From the NCBI RefSeq assembly GCF_050306235.1, contig NZ_JBLWFH010000012.1, positions 37,518 through 101,517 on the forward strand: DNA of 64,000 nt. The letters are read 5' to 3'. Made by a program: the position numbers and the translations under genes. This document shows positions 36,974 through 45,343 of the stretch, piece after piece; positions within the stretch are counted from its first letter, which is position 1, and each line of letters opens with the position of its first letter. Source of the DNA: Glaciecola sp947496235. Lineage in GTDB: Bacteria; Pseudomonadota; Gammaproteobacteria; Enterobacterales; Alteromonadaceae. The notes beneath the pieces are model-generated. The model saw nothing but the letters and a program-made list of their open reading frames with translations. It made no database searches and was not told where the DNA came from.

Positions 36974-37550
36974 ATATTTCCCCTTTTAATTATTTGTCAT
37001 ATTGAAGAGTATTGCTTTATTGGCAAATGTTTATATGCCATTTCTAAGATAAATTACCATACACCATAATGATGGAATTTCTATTTTGTTCAACTATCAA
37101 GTTAAATTCTTTGATTTGTTATCGAAAAAGCGACAAAAGTAGTGAAACCCGGTAAAAAGTCAAAACCCAATAATAGGGCAACTTGGTCGTTATTTTATCG
37201 CATCTTGTTCGATTCTGGTGCATTTGTTTAGTGAATGGAAATAATCAAGAAGCTTTATTTTTCATTTTTTTGAGAAAAAAGTGATCTTTTTTACACTTTT
37301 TATTTTCTCTTTTTTCGTTGTCCAAAATTTAGACGTGCAGATTAACCGCATGAAAAATATAGTAAAAATTTAGACCAGTCATTTAATCGTATTTTTCTAT
37401 TAACATAATTGTAACATATCAAATTTTAAAATTAGACCATGTGGTCAAGTTTTGGCACGCAAGATGCTCTTCTCAACGGGATATAAAGGCTTAGCTATAA
37501 AAATAATATGCAAGCTTTTCGTTTTATTGTCTTCAACTGGGAAACACACT
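36974..37550. other. AT-rich spacer upstream of the TonB receptor gene
   Basis: 577 bp, no gene seen. It contains a RutR-like operator at 37433-37448, a half-site GACCA at 37373-37377, and AT-rich DNA with a weak AAAAAAG/CTTTTTT hairpin near 37275-37292. Confidence 0.7.
37433..37448. promoter_or_regulatory. RutR-like operator upstream of the TonB receptor gene
   Basis: TAGACCATGTGGTCAA with the full GACCA-NN-TGGTC core, 102 bp upstream of the receptor ATG. Confidence 0.8.
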
Positions 37551-40124
37551 ATGCACTCTACACATAAATTAAGTCGCTTAAGTATTGCTGTAGCGATGGC
37601 TACCTCTTTATGCTCAGTAACAGCACTCGCACAAGAGGAAGAAACAACGCCAGCAGATGTCGAACGAATCGGTGTCACTGGCGAACGGGTTGATACCTAT
37701 GGGATTATGCCATCAGAAGATAGCGGAAGCGCTTTTGGTCTGGATAAAAGTTTACATGAAACGCCACGTTCACTAACTGAAGTCAGTGAAGATCTTGTGG
37801 ACAAATTTGCCCTAAGAAGCGTAGATGACTTGGTACGCTTGACCCCAGGAGCTTTCACCAGTTCTTTCTTTGGTATTAAAGGGGCGATGGATATTCGGGG
37901 CGAACCTGCTGATAACTACTTCCGTGGTTTTCGTCGTATTGCTAACCCAGGTGCATTTAACACTATTATCCGTGGCGCAGAAAAGCTTGAAATTATGCGT
38001 GGTCCCGTTTCGCCCTTGTATGGTAGTGGAAGTGTAGGTGGACAACTTAATTACATCCCTAAATCCGCTAAAGTGGATGGTAGTAAATATATTGAAGAAA
38101 TTACTGGCGATGTGAATGCGACCTTTGGTTCTTATGATCAAAAGATTATTTCAGGCAGTATTGGTTTACCATTCCAAATTGGTGACAACTATGGCGGCGT
38201 AAACGTTTTTGCTGAAGTAGAAGATTCAGGTTCTTTCTTTGATGGCTATGAGCCTAGCAGTGAGTTATTGCAAATCGCTGTAGACATAGACCTAAGTGAT
38301 TACACCACGGTTGAATTTGGTGGTCAGTTTCAAACTACCGACAGCATTCAGGTGCCCGGTTGGAACCGCGTTACTCAGGACTTAATTGACAACGGCGTTT
38401 ACATTACAGGTTCGCCACGCGTGCTGAATAGCGATAATCCGTTAGGTGCTGATGTGCTGCTTCCTCAAGAATCAGCTTTTGTTGCACCTTTTGCCCCCGG
38501 CTTTTTAAATAACGCTTTTTCTAACACTGGGAGTTTCTGTGGACCGGCAGCCGCTGGAACAGGTAATGCCGTGTACAATGGATTTGAGTTATCTTGTCCA
38601 GGCGGATTCGGCGATTTCCTAAGTGGAGCATCTGATTTTAATCCTTTTGCGTTATCTAATGTTGGCACCGCAATGATTGATCATCAAACTACCTTTATTG
38701 ATGATATCGATTATGCAGATACCACTGCTATTACACTTTATTTAGATATTACCCATGAATTACAAAACGGTATGGTCTGGAAGAATGAAGCTTTTTATGA
38801 CTATATGGACCACACTAAATATCAAAGTTGGGGCTTTACTGCGTTTTACCCGGATGCATATTTATACGAATTGCGCACAAGCTTGAAGTTCGAAACAGAA
38901 TTTTCAGAAGCGGTTGCGAAAACAATTGTAGGTGCAAACTACCGATACGAAAGCTTATATAATAACGCAGCATGGTTCGACGAAACCTTTGATTTCCGTG
39001 ATATTACGGTGGGACCAACGCCAAACGATAGAATTTCGCCTGCGACATTCGACCCATATCAATACGCCACTATATTGTATGATGATGCGGGCAATCCAAC
39101 TGGAATCGACGGTACGTTGCTTCGAAACTTTAACGAACGCCATGATTCAATTACCAAAAATACGGGTGTATTTTTCCTAACAGATATTAATTTCGACCAA
39201 TTAAACATTCTCCTAGGTGCTCGCTATGACTACTTTGATGTTGAATCGGAAGATACTTGGGTAACTTATTTTGGCCAAGCTCAAGGTGACGGGATCCATT
39301 CTGGTAGTGACGATGCATTTAGTTACAACATCAGTGTATCTTACAACGTTGACGGCGTAGTACCTTACGTAACTCACTCAGTATCAAATTCACTCAGTAC
39401 CAACCAACTTGGTGGCATTGTACCTAGCACTATTGACAACAGTGAATACTTACAAGAATCCACATTGAACGAAATTGGTATTAAAGCGAATGTGTTAGAT
39501 GGCAGATTGTATGCCGCACTATCTTATTATGACCAAGAAAAGACGTATCGTGATAGTCAAACTAACGCTTTGGTTGCTGTATTTGGTGACGGGTTAGAGT
39601 TTGAATTACGTGCCTTAGTGACCGATAACTTATCTATCTTAGCAACTGCAACCAATACTGATACAACAGAAGTCAGTGATGGTGCATTAGCAGTTATCAA
39701 CGGCGCTGATTTCGCACGTCAAAACGGTCTTGATCCTTCGCAAGTATTTGGTGGCCGAATTGCAGGGGATCGCGCAACCTTTGTTGGTTCTAATGTTGAA
39801 TTAGAGCGCGGTGGCTTGCCAGATAACATCGCCAGTGTGTATGCAAATTGGGCGCAAGAATTAGGTGAGGGTAACTTTAACGCCAGTTTAGGTGTCACTT
39901 ATGTTGACTCTACATACACCGATATTATGCAAACCATTTTGTTACCGAGTTACACTATCTGGAATGGTTCTGTGGGTTATTCAACTGGCCCCGTATCAGT
40001 GCTAGCTAAAGTTAATAATCTATTGGATGAAGAATATTATACATCTGCAGACTTATTTGATTCAGCGGTTGTAAAACCGTCTGAAGGGCGAACATTCTCT
40101 GTGACCTTGTCTTATAAGTTCTAA
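37551..40124 (+). CDS. TonB-dependent outer-membrane receptor, probable purine-compound uptake
   Basis: 857 residues from the ATG at 37551, which is directly followed by a signal peptide (MHSTHKLSRLSIAVAMATSL, ending CSVTALAQ). A TTG at 37452 is in frame but sits beside the operator. A plug domain (about 55-190) has HETPRSLTEVSEDLVDKF and GAEKLEIMRGPVSPLYGSG, as in siderophore-type receptors. A long beta-barrel follows and ends in the terminal aromatic SYKF. The mature N-terminus lacks a long signalling extension. The RutR-like operator upstream and the purine island around it suggest uptake of a purine, nucleoside or ureide. The ligand is inferred. Confidence 0.88.
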   Translation: MHSTHKLSRLSIAVAMATSLCSVTALAQEEETTPADVERIGVTGERVDTYGIMPSEDSGSAFGLDKSLHETPRSLTEVSEDLVDKFALRSVDDLVRLTPGAFTSSFFGIKGAMDIRGEPADNYFRGFRRIANPGAFNTIIRGAEKLEIMRGPVSPLYGSGSVGGQLNYIPKSAKVDGSKYIEEITGDVNATFGSYDQKIISGSIGLPFQIGDNYGGVNVFAEVEDSGSFFDGYEPSSELLQIAVDIDLSDYTTVEFGGQFQTTDSIQVPGWNRVTQDLIDNGVYITGSPRVLNSDNPLGADVLLPQESAFVAPFAPGFLNNAFSNTGSFCGPAAAGTGNAVYNGFELSCPGGFGDFLSGASDFNPFALSNVGTAMIDHQTTFIDDIDYADTTAITLYLDITHELQNGMVWKNEAFYDYMDHTKYQSWGFTAFYPDAYLYELRTSLKFETEFSEAVAKTIVGANYRYESLYNNAAWFDETFDFRDITVGPTPNDRISPATFDPYQYATILYDDAGNPTGIDGTLLRNFNERHDSITKNTGVFFLTDINFDQLNILLGARYDYFDVESEDTWVTYFGQAQGDGIHSGSDDAFSYNISVSYNVDGVVPYVTHSVSNSLSTNQLGGIVPSTIDNSEYLQESTLNEIGIKANVLDGRLYAALSYYDQEKTYRDSQTNALVAVFGDGLEFELRALVTDNLSILATATNTDTTEVSDGALAVINGADFARQNGLDPSQVFGGRIAGDRATFVGSNVELERGGLPDNIASVYANWAQELGEGNFNASLGVTYVDSTYTDIMQTILLPSYTIWNGSVGYSTGPVSVLAKVNNLLDEEYYTSADLFDSAVVKPSEGRTFSVTLSYKF

Positions 40125-40141
40125 TCGATTTACCCCAGTGC

Positions 40142-40177
40142 AAAAAGCTTCGGTGGGTTTGACCATCGAAGCTTTTT
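40142..40177 (+). terminator. Terminator after the TonB receptor gene
   Basis: AAAAAGCTTCG-G-TGG pairs with CCA-T-CGAAGCTTTTT (15-bp stem including one G-U pair, 6-base loop), running into TTTTTT. It lies 17 bp after the receptor stop, and the A-run also makes it usable by the convergent ybaK gene. Confidence 0.9.
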
Positions 40178-40195
40178 TATTTTCTGGTGCAGGGC

Positions 40196-40663
40196 CTATT
40201 GGCAAATATCTGCTAAAACTCCTTTGGTTAAATCAACAAGATCTTTAACACTTAACTCAATCTCTAGTCCTCGTCGGCCTGCGCTGACGAATATGGTGGG
40301 GAAGTTTTCTGCAGTTGCATCGATCAAGGTACGAAGTCGTTTTTTCTGGCCAAGTGGACTAACGCCACCTAATACATAGCCTGTAGAGCGCTCTACAGCA
40401 AGCTTTTCTGCCATTTCGGCTTTTTTAACGCCTGCGGCTTTAGCTATTTTTTTCATACTTAGTTTAGACGAAACAGGTATCACGCCAACAGCAAGTTCTT
40501 TAGCGTCCAAGCTGACTACCAAGGTTTTAAACACTTGTTTTGTCGGGATATTCAGTTTTTCTGCTGCTTCTAAGCCAAAAGATTCGGAAGTTGCATCATG
40601 GGAGTATTCATGAATTTCAAAGGGTATCTTAGCTTTTTTTGCAGCATTTATGCCTGGCGTCAT
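40196..40663 (-). CDS. ybaK: Cys-tRNA(Pro)/Cys-tRNA(Cys) deacylase YbaK
   Basis: 155 residues, normal for the family. PFEIHEYSHD, QVFKTLVVSL, VIPVSSKLSMKKIAKAAGVK with the catalytic Lys, and TGYVLGGVSPLGQKKRL match YbaK/EbsC trans-editing proteins. These hydrolyse cysteine wrongly attached to tRNA(Pro). It lies within the purine island but has no evident link to it. Confidence 0.93.
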   Translation of the reverse strand: MTPGINAAKKAKIPFEIHEYSHDATSESFGLEAAEKLNIPTKQVFKTLVVSLDAKELAVGVIPVSSKLSMKKIAKAAGVKKAEMAEKLAVERSTGYVLGGVSPLGQKKRLRTLIDATAENFPTIFVSAGRRGLEIELSVKDLVDLTKGVLADICQ

Positions 40664-40756
40664 TGGGTTTTCAATTTATAGGTCCCAAATAATATAAAGG
40701 GAATAAAAATAGTCTGGACTAGAGTTTACAAGAAAGGCATTAAAGGTAAAACCTGA

Positions 40757-42124
40757 TTAATTGATAGAAGCTTGTAGCATTTTAGCCGCTTGTCGATGTA
40801 GCGCTAGCGTCTCATCTTGTAAGGCTAAATAGTGAAGGGGATCTTCAATTAACCAATTGCCTGCCACCATAAGTTTTCCCACTTGATGCGCCCCTGAGGT
40901 CACTAAACCTGCAATTGGATCGCCAATCCCACTAAAACGCATTTCGTCTAAGCTGAAAAAGGCTAAATCGGCTTGTTTTCCAACTGCAATCTGACCAATG
41001 TCGTTTCGTTGATATAAGTTTGCTCCTCCTAGGGTTGCCCAACCGAGAACTCGTTCTGCGGTAATATCAGTTGCAGAATAGCGCAACCGTTGTTGTAACA
41101 AAGACTGCCTTACTTCTTGAATCATATTCGAGCAATCATTTGATGCTGAACCATCAACCGCCAGTGCGATTGTGCAGCCAGCTTGTGCTAATTCCATAGT
41201 GCGACAAATACCTGAAGAAAGTAACATGTTTGAGCTAGGGCAGTGTGCAATACCAATTTTATTAGTCCCTAGGCGCGAAACTTCTTCATCATTAAAATGT
41301 ATACCATGGGCGAGCCAAGTACCTGGTCTTAACCAGCCGCAATCCTCCAAATAATCCAGTGGTCGCATACCGTACTCTCTAAGACAAAAACTGTTTTCGT
41401 CTTCGGTTTCCGCTAGGTGTGTATGAATTAGCACTTGTTCTTGCGTGGCCAAAACTGCGGTTTCTTTCATTAAATCGGTAGACACTGAAAAAGGAGAACA
41501 GGGGGCTAGCGCAATTTGAATTTGAGCGCCTTCGCTGCGCTCATGATAAGTATCAATTAGCCTTTTGCTGTCATCAAGAATTGTTTGTGGAGACTGGACG
41601 ATATGATCGGGCGGCAGTCCACCTTGGCTTTTTCCTAGACTCATTGAGCCTCTTGTTAAAACAGCTCTACAACCGAGAGACTTAATTTCCTCCACTTGAA
41701 TATCAATGGCATTGGCTAATTTTTCAGGGAATACGTAATGGTGATCGCCCACCGTTGTAGTACCCGATAACATTAGCTCCATCGCGGCAATTCTGGTTGC
41801 TACCTTGAGCATTTTGTCGTCTAGATTCGCCCAAATTTTGTAGAGAAACTGTAACCATGGGAAAAGAGGCTTATTCAATGCACCTGGCACAGCTCTGGTA
41901 AGGGTTTGGTAAAAATGATGGTGAGTATTGATTAGCCCAGGAATTATTACCCACTGACTGCAATCCACATATGAATCATAGGCTTGTTTTGGCAGTGATC
42001 CAGCTGGCACTAATTCAATTATTTCACTGCCCTGGACTAAAACGCCGCCATTAGCATCTTGTGAATTGGCAGTAAAAATTGCTCTAGGATTCTTTAACCA
42101 GATTATCGGTGCTTGTTTCTTCAT
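40757..42124 (-). CDS. 8-Oxoguanine deaminase (amidohydrolase superfamily)
   Basis: 455 residues. PGLINTHHHFYQTLTRAVPG carries the zinc His pair, followed by ATRGSMSLGKSQGGLPPD-like sequence (here LTRGSMSLGKSQGGLPPD), HTHLAETEDE, LAHGIHFND, GIAHCPSSNMLLSSG and the final Asp in LAVDGSASND. The agreement with P. aeruginosa PA0142-type 8-oxoguanine deaminases, recalled from memory, is detailed. The product would be urate directly, entering the pathway at PuuD. Its start overlaps the permease gene by 41 bp, a long overlap, but the conserved N-terminus (IIWLKNPRAIF) leaves no later start. Confidence 0.85.
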   Translation of the reverse strand: MKKQAPIIWLKNPRAIFTANSQDANGGVLVQGSEIIELVPAGSLPKQAYDSYVDCSQWVIIPGLINTHHHFYQTLTRAVPGALNKPLFPWLQFLYKIWANLDDKMLKVATRIAAMELMLSGTTTVGDHHYVFPEKLANAIDIQVEEIKSLGCRAVLTRGSMSLGKSQGGLPPDHIVQSPQTILDDSKRLIDTYHERSEGAQIQIALAPCSPFSVSTDLMKETAVLATQEQVLIHTHLAETEDENSFCLREYGMRPLDYLEDCGWLRPGTWLAHGIHFNDEEVSRLGTNKIGIAHCPSSNMLLSSGICRTMELAQAGCTIALAVDGSASNDCSNMIQEVRQSLLQQRLRYSATDITAERVLGWATLGGANLYQRNDIGQIAVGKQADLAFFSLDEMRFSGIGDPIAGLVTSGAHQVGKLMVAGNWLIEDPLHYLALQDETLALHRQAAKMLQASIN

Positions 42125-43472
42125 TTAAAACGGGTTCTTCTTGGGTTTTTGATTCAGGAATCAATAAGGCCATGATAATGGCACACAAGCCTGCAGTAGA
42201 CACTGGTGATGAAAAAATGTTCTTTAACCAAATGGGTAAGTGTTCAATGGCATTGGGTACCATCATAACGCCCAATCCTGTGCCCATCGAAGTGGCAATG
42301 ATCAGACTTGCTCTTCTGTCGATTTTCTCCGCAGTAATAATACGCAGACCACCAACCGCTATAGTGCCAAACATAACTAAGGTGGCTCCTCCTAAAACAG
42401 GCTTAGGAATCGCCTGAAATACACCGCCTATAATAGGGAAGAGCCCTAAAATCACTAAAATACCGGCCACGTAGAATCCTACGTGTCTGCTTGCTACACC
42501 GGTAAGTTGTACAACCGCATTGTTTTGACTGAAAGTACTGTTTGGAAATGTGTTCATAATTGCCGCTAATAACGAGTTACAGCCATCAGCTAATATTCCA
42601 CCTTTTATGCGTTTGTAATACTCAGCACCCTTGATGGGTAATTTACAAAACAAACAGTTTGCAGTTAAGTCGCCTGAAGTTTCAATGGCAGTAAGCAAAT
42701 ACACAATAGCAATGGGTAAGAACAATTCTATATCAAAGGTAAGACCGTATTTGAAAGGCTCGGGGACCGCAAATATTGGTAGCGTATTTAAGTGACTTAA
42801 ATCTATCCAGCCCAACACAGCTGCAATTATGCTCCCTATTGCCATGGCGATTAAGATTGAAGATAAACGTAACCATGGGTTTTTGGATAAATTAAACAGT
42901 AGAATGATTAGTAACACTATCGCACCCAAACCTAAATTGGTAGTTGAGCCAAAATTAGCGTTGCCAAAGCCGCCAGCTATGTCTGTCATACCTACTTTTA
43001 TTAGGGAGATACCTATGGTCATTATGACGATACCAGTAGTTAAAGGCGTAATGAAACGTTTAAGTTTTTCTACGAACTGGCTCAATATTATTTCGATAAA
43101 GGCACCGAAAAAGGAGATGCCTAGCATGGTCGATAGTATTTCTTCATTGCTGCCGCCGCGCTCTTTGATGGTAACGCCGGCTACTAATAAAGCGCCGATA
43201 AAAGCAAAACTAGTGCCTTGCACTGAAATCATGCCGCTTCCAACAGGTCCAATGCGTTTTGCTTGCACAAAAGTGGCTACACCGCTGACAAATAAAGACA
43301 TGCTGATCAGATAGGGTATTTCGCTGCCCAATCCAAGCGCCGCACCTACAATTAAGGTTGGCGTTATAATACCGACAAAACAGGCTAATACGTGTTGAAA
43401 CGCGGCAGCTGTGCTTTGTGCTGGGTTAGGCACGTCGTCAACGCCAAAGAGAATTTCTGAGTTATGTTTCAT
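42084..43472 (-). CDS. NCS2 nucleobase permease (xanthine/urate type)
   Basis: 462 residues, about 14 membrane segments. N-terminal FQHVLACFVGIITPTLIVG, the GSGMISVQGTSFAFIGALL segment, LLTAIETSGDLTANC and FPNSTFSQNNAVVQLTGVAS are the nucleobase-ascorbate transporter signatures seen in XanP/XanQ/UacT. Co-transcription with 8-oxoguanine deaminase suggests xanthine, urate or 8-oxopurines as substrate. A RutR-like site lies 46 bp upstream. Confidence 0.9.
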   Translation of the reverse strand: MKHNSEILFGVDDVPNPAQSTAAAFQHVLACFVGIITPTLIVGAALGLGSEIPYLISMSLFVSGVATFVQAKRIGPVGSGMISVQGTSFAFIGALLVAGVTIKERGGSNEEILSTMLGISFFGAFIEIILSQFVEKLKRFITPLTTGIVIMTIGISLIKVGMTDIAGGFGNANFGSTTNLGLGAIVLLIILLFNLSKNPWLRLSSILIAMAIGSIIAAVLGWIDLSHLNTLPIFAVPEPFKYGLTFDIELFLPIAIVYLLTAIETSGDLTANCLFCKLPIKGAEYYKRIKGGILADGCNSLLAAIMNTFPNSTFSQNNAVVQLTGVASRHVGFYVAGILVILGLFPIIGGVFQAIPKPVLGGATLVMFGTIAVGGLRIITAEKIDRRASLIIATSMGTGLGVMMVPNAIEHLPIWLKNIFSSPVSTAGLCAIIMALLIPESKTQEEPVLNEETSTDNLVKES

Positions 43473-43810
43473 CTAACTGCATTTTATAGTTGTGTGTAGC
43501 AGGTGTGCTTGCAATTTCTTGACCAAGTAGTCAACAACTAATTAATTGCTTAACACTTTGTAAAATAAATAAAAAATCAATAAAAAATAAGGGGGTAAAT
43601 TTCGCAGAGGATAGTTATTGCACCGTTGAGGTGCGAGCGTATCAAGATGAATCAATTAACAAGTTTTTCTATACTTAATTTTCATCCGTCTAGGTTATTG
43701 TTTAATACTTAAGATTTTTTGATACAAAATCAATTAACCACTCGGTTGTTATGCTAATTTATAGCCAATCAAAGATTCTAAAGCTTGTTAGGCTTGAAGA
43801 GGTGAAATTA
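43473..43810. other. Divergent spacer upstream of the NCS2 permease gene
   Basis: Contains the RutR-like site at 43519-43534 and otherwise AT-rich sequence with no gene seen. Confidence 0.7.
43519..43534. promoter_or_regulatory. RutR-like operator upstream of the xanthine/urate-type permease
   Basis: TTGACCAAGTAGTCAA: matches the RutR consensus TTGACCANNTGGTCAA at every position but one (TAGTC for TGGTC). It is 46 bp upstream of the permease start. Confidence 0.75.
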
Positions 43811-44350
43811 ATGAATGCTGTTGCTGTTTTTCTTGGCGCTAAAAACGCAGAAAATGCACGATATAGGCAGGCTGTAATGGCTCTTGTAGATGCATTTTCA
43901 GCATATAAATTAGCGCTGATTTACGGTGGGTCCAATACGGGATTAATGAAAGTATTAGCAGATAATGCAATTGCACAAGGTGTTAATGTAACGGGGGTTT
44001 ATGTTGATGTTCTGGCAAAACATGAATCTCCTCATGAAAAACTGCATCAACTTTACGTGGTCGATTCTATGCATCAAAGAAAGTCTAAAATGGCGCAATT
44101 AGCTGATGGCTTCATTGCCTTTCCCGGCGGAATTGGCACCTTAGAAGAGTTTTTTGAAGTTTATACATGGGCTAGATTGGGGCTGCACCATAAGCCTGTG
44201 GGTATTCTTAATGTTGATGGATATTTCGATGCTCTGTTAGCATTTTTAGATCATAGTGTTGAAGAGGGTTTTTTAGACACACCAAGCCGAGAAATCTTGA
44301 TAGTAGAAAGTGATCCCAAACTTCTGTTGCAACGAATGATTAACACTTAG
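43811..44350 (+). CDS. LOG family nucleotide 5'-monophosphate phosphoribohydrolase
   Basis: 179 residues from the ATG at 43811, which follows GAGGTG by 8 bases; a frame from 43751 adds 20 unlikely residues. MNAVAVFLGAK, YGGSNTGLMKVLADNA and the signature FPGGIGTLEEFFEVYTWARLG define the TIGR00730/LOG family. Members split AMP or cytokinin monophosphates into base and ribose 5-phosphate. Release of adenine would fit the purine island next to it, though the family is widespread and no operator is specific to this gene. Confidence 0.88.
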   Translation: MNAVAVFLGAKNAENARYRQAVMALVDAFSAYKLALIYGGSNTGLMKVLADNAIAQGVNVTGVYVDVLAKHESPHEKLHQLYVVDSMHQRKSKMAQLADGFIAFPGGIGTLEEFFEVYTWARLGLHHKPVGILNVDGYFDALLAFLDHSVEEGFLDTPSREILIVESDPKLLLQRMINT

Positions 44351-44459
44351 GATTATTCCTTAAACACCTGACCTAAAATACCTGTTAAGTTGTACATTAG
44401 TGATACGAACGAACAACATATAAAATTTGGTTAAGATTTACTAAAAATAAGGAAACATT

Positions 44460-45278
44460 ATGCGTAAATCAGTTCTTTTATTACTAGCAAGCTTGCTAGT
44501 TGCTCCAACTTACTCAGCATTTGCTGATCCAATTTCAGATGCGGTAGCTGATGAAAGCCGGTCAAGTGATGCGCGTTTGCGAGATGAATATCGACATCCA
44601 CAACAAACCCTTAGATTTTTCGACGTTCAACCAGAAATGACGGTAGTTGAAATTAGTCCTGGCGGCGGCTGGTATAGCAATATTCTAGCGCCTTTACTTG
44701 AAGATAAAGGGAAATTAGTGGCGGCACATTTCTATTTGTATGATGGTGCACCTGGCTACTACAAACGTCTATTGGATGCTTTCAAAACTAAGATGACAGA
44801 CGATGGTATTTACAGCAAAGTGGAATTAACCGCGTTTCATCCTACAAAGGCATTAGACATTGCTGAGCCTAGTTCTGCTGATCGCGTGTTAACCTTCCGT
44901 AACGTTCACAACTGGTATATGGGGGATGGTGATAAAGGCGTTTTAAATGCCATGCAGGCATTCTATAAAGCTCTTAAGCCAGGCGGAATTCTAGGTGTTG
45001 TTGAACACCGTTTACCTGAATCTGCGACTGAAGAGCAGATGAATGCAGGCGGAGCAGGGTACATGAAGCAGTCGTATGTGATAGAAATGGCTGAAAAGGC
45101 CGGTTTTGAACTCGTTGCAACCAGTGAAATCAATGCCAATCCGATGGACACAGCAGATCACCCTAAAGGCGTGTGGACTTTACCACCAAGCATGGCAATG
45201 GGCGATGAAAAACGTAATCATTATTTAAGCATTGGCGAAAGTGATCGAATGACACTTAAGTTCGTTAAGCCTGAATAA
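44460..45278 (+). CDS. Exported SAM-methyltransferase-like protein (COG4798 type)
   Basis: 272 residues. A clear signal peptide (MRKSVLLLLASLLVAPTYSA, cleavage after AFA) precedes a Rossmann methyltransferase-like fold. The glycine-rich motif I is VVEISPGGGWYSNILAPLL, then VLTFRNVHNW and LKPGGILGVVEHR. The family is common in proteobacteria as predicted methyltransferases, but export is odd because S-adenosylmethionine is cytoplasmic. The protein may act differently. It is a single gene, ended by a strong hairpin. Confidence 0.8.
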   Translation: MRKSVLLLLASLLVAPTYSAFADPISDAVADESRSSDARLRDEYRHPQQTLRFFDVQPEMTVVEISPGGGWYSNILAPLLEDKGKLVAAHFYLYDGAPGYYKRLLDAFKTKMTDDGIYSKVELTAFHPTKALDIAEPSSADRVLTFRNVHNWYMGDGDKGVLNAMQAFYKALKPGGILGVVEHRLPESATEEQMNAGGAGYMKQSYVIEMAEKAGFELVATSEINANPMDTADHPKGVWTLPPSMAMGDEKRNHYLSIGESDRMTLKFVKPE

Positions 45279-45295
45279 AGCAAATCTATAACAGC

Positions 45296-45329
45296 AATCC
45301 CATGGTGTTGTCTAAAACATCATGGGATT
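45296..45329. terminator. Bidirectional hairpin between methyltransferase-like and pectinesterase genes
   Basis: AATCCCATG pairs with CATGGGATT; TGTT and AACA extend the stem inside. It lies 17 bp after one stop codon and 14 bp from the other, in a convergent gap. T-runs are weak. Confidence 0.75.
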
Positions 45330-45343
45330 ACTTCTTTCACTTT

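Noticed and set aside
37275..37292. AAAAAAG/CTTTTTT hairpin as a terminator
   Set aside because: Stem almost entirely A-T in an AT-rich spacer, with no gene ending nearby.
37452..37550. Extension of the TonB receptor N-terminus to a TTG at 37452
   Set aside because: It would begin 4 bp after an operator and put a second hydrophobic stretch before a perfect signal peptide that starts at the ATG at 37551.
42084..43472. Long plus-strand open frames opposite the membrane-protein genes (for example 42829-43314)
   Set aside because: They lie antisense to well-supported permease genes and have compositions expected of shadows.
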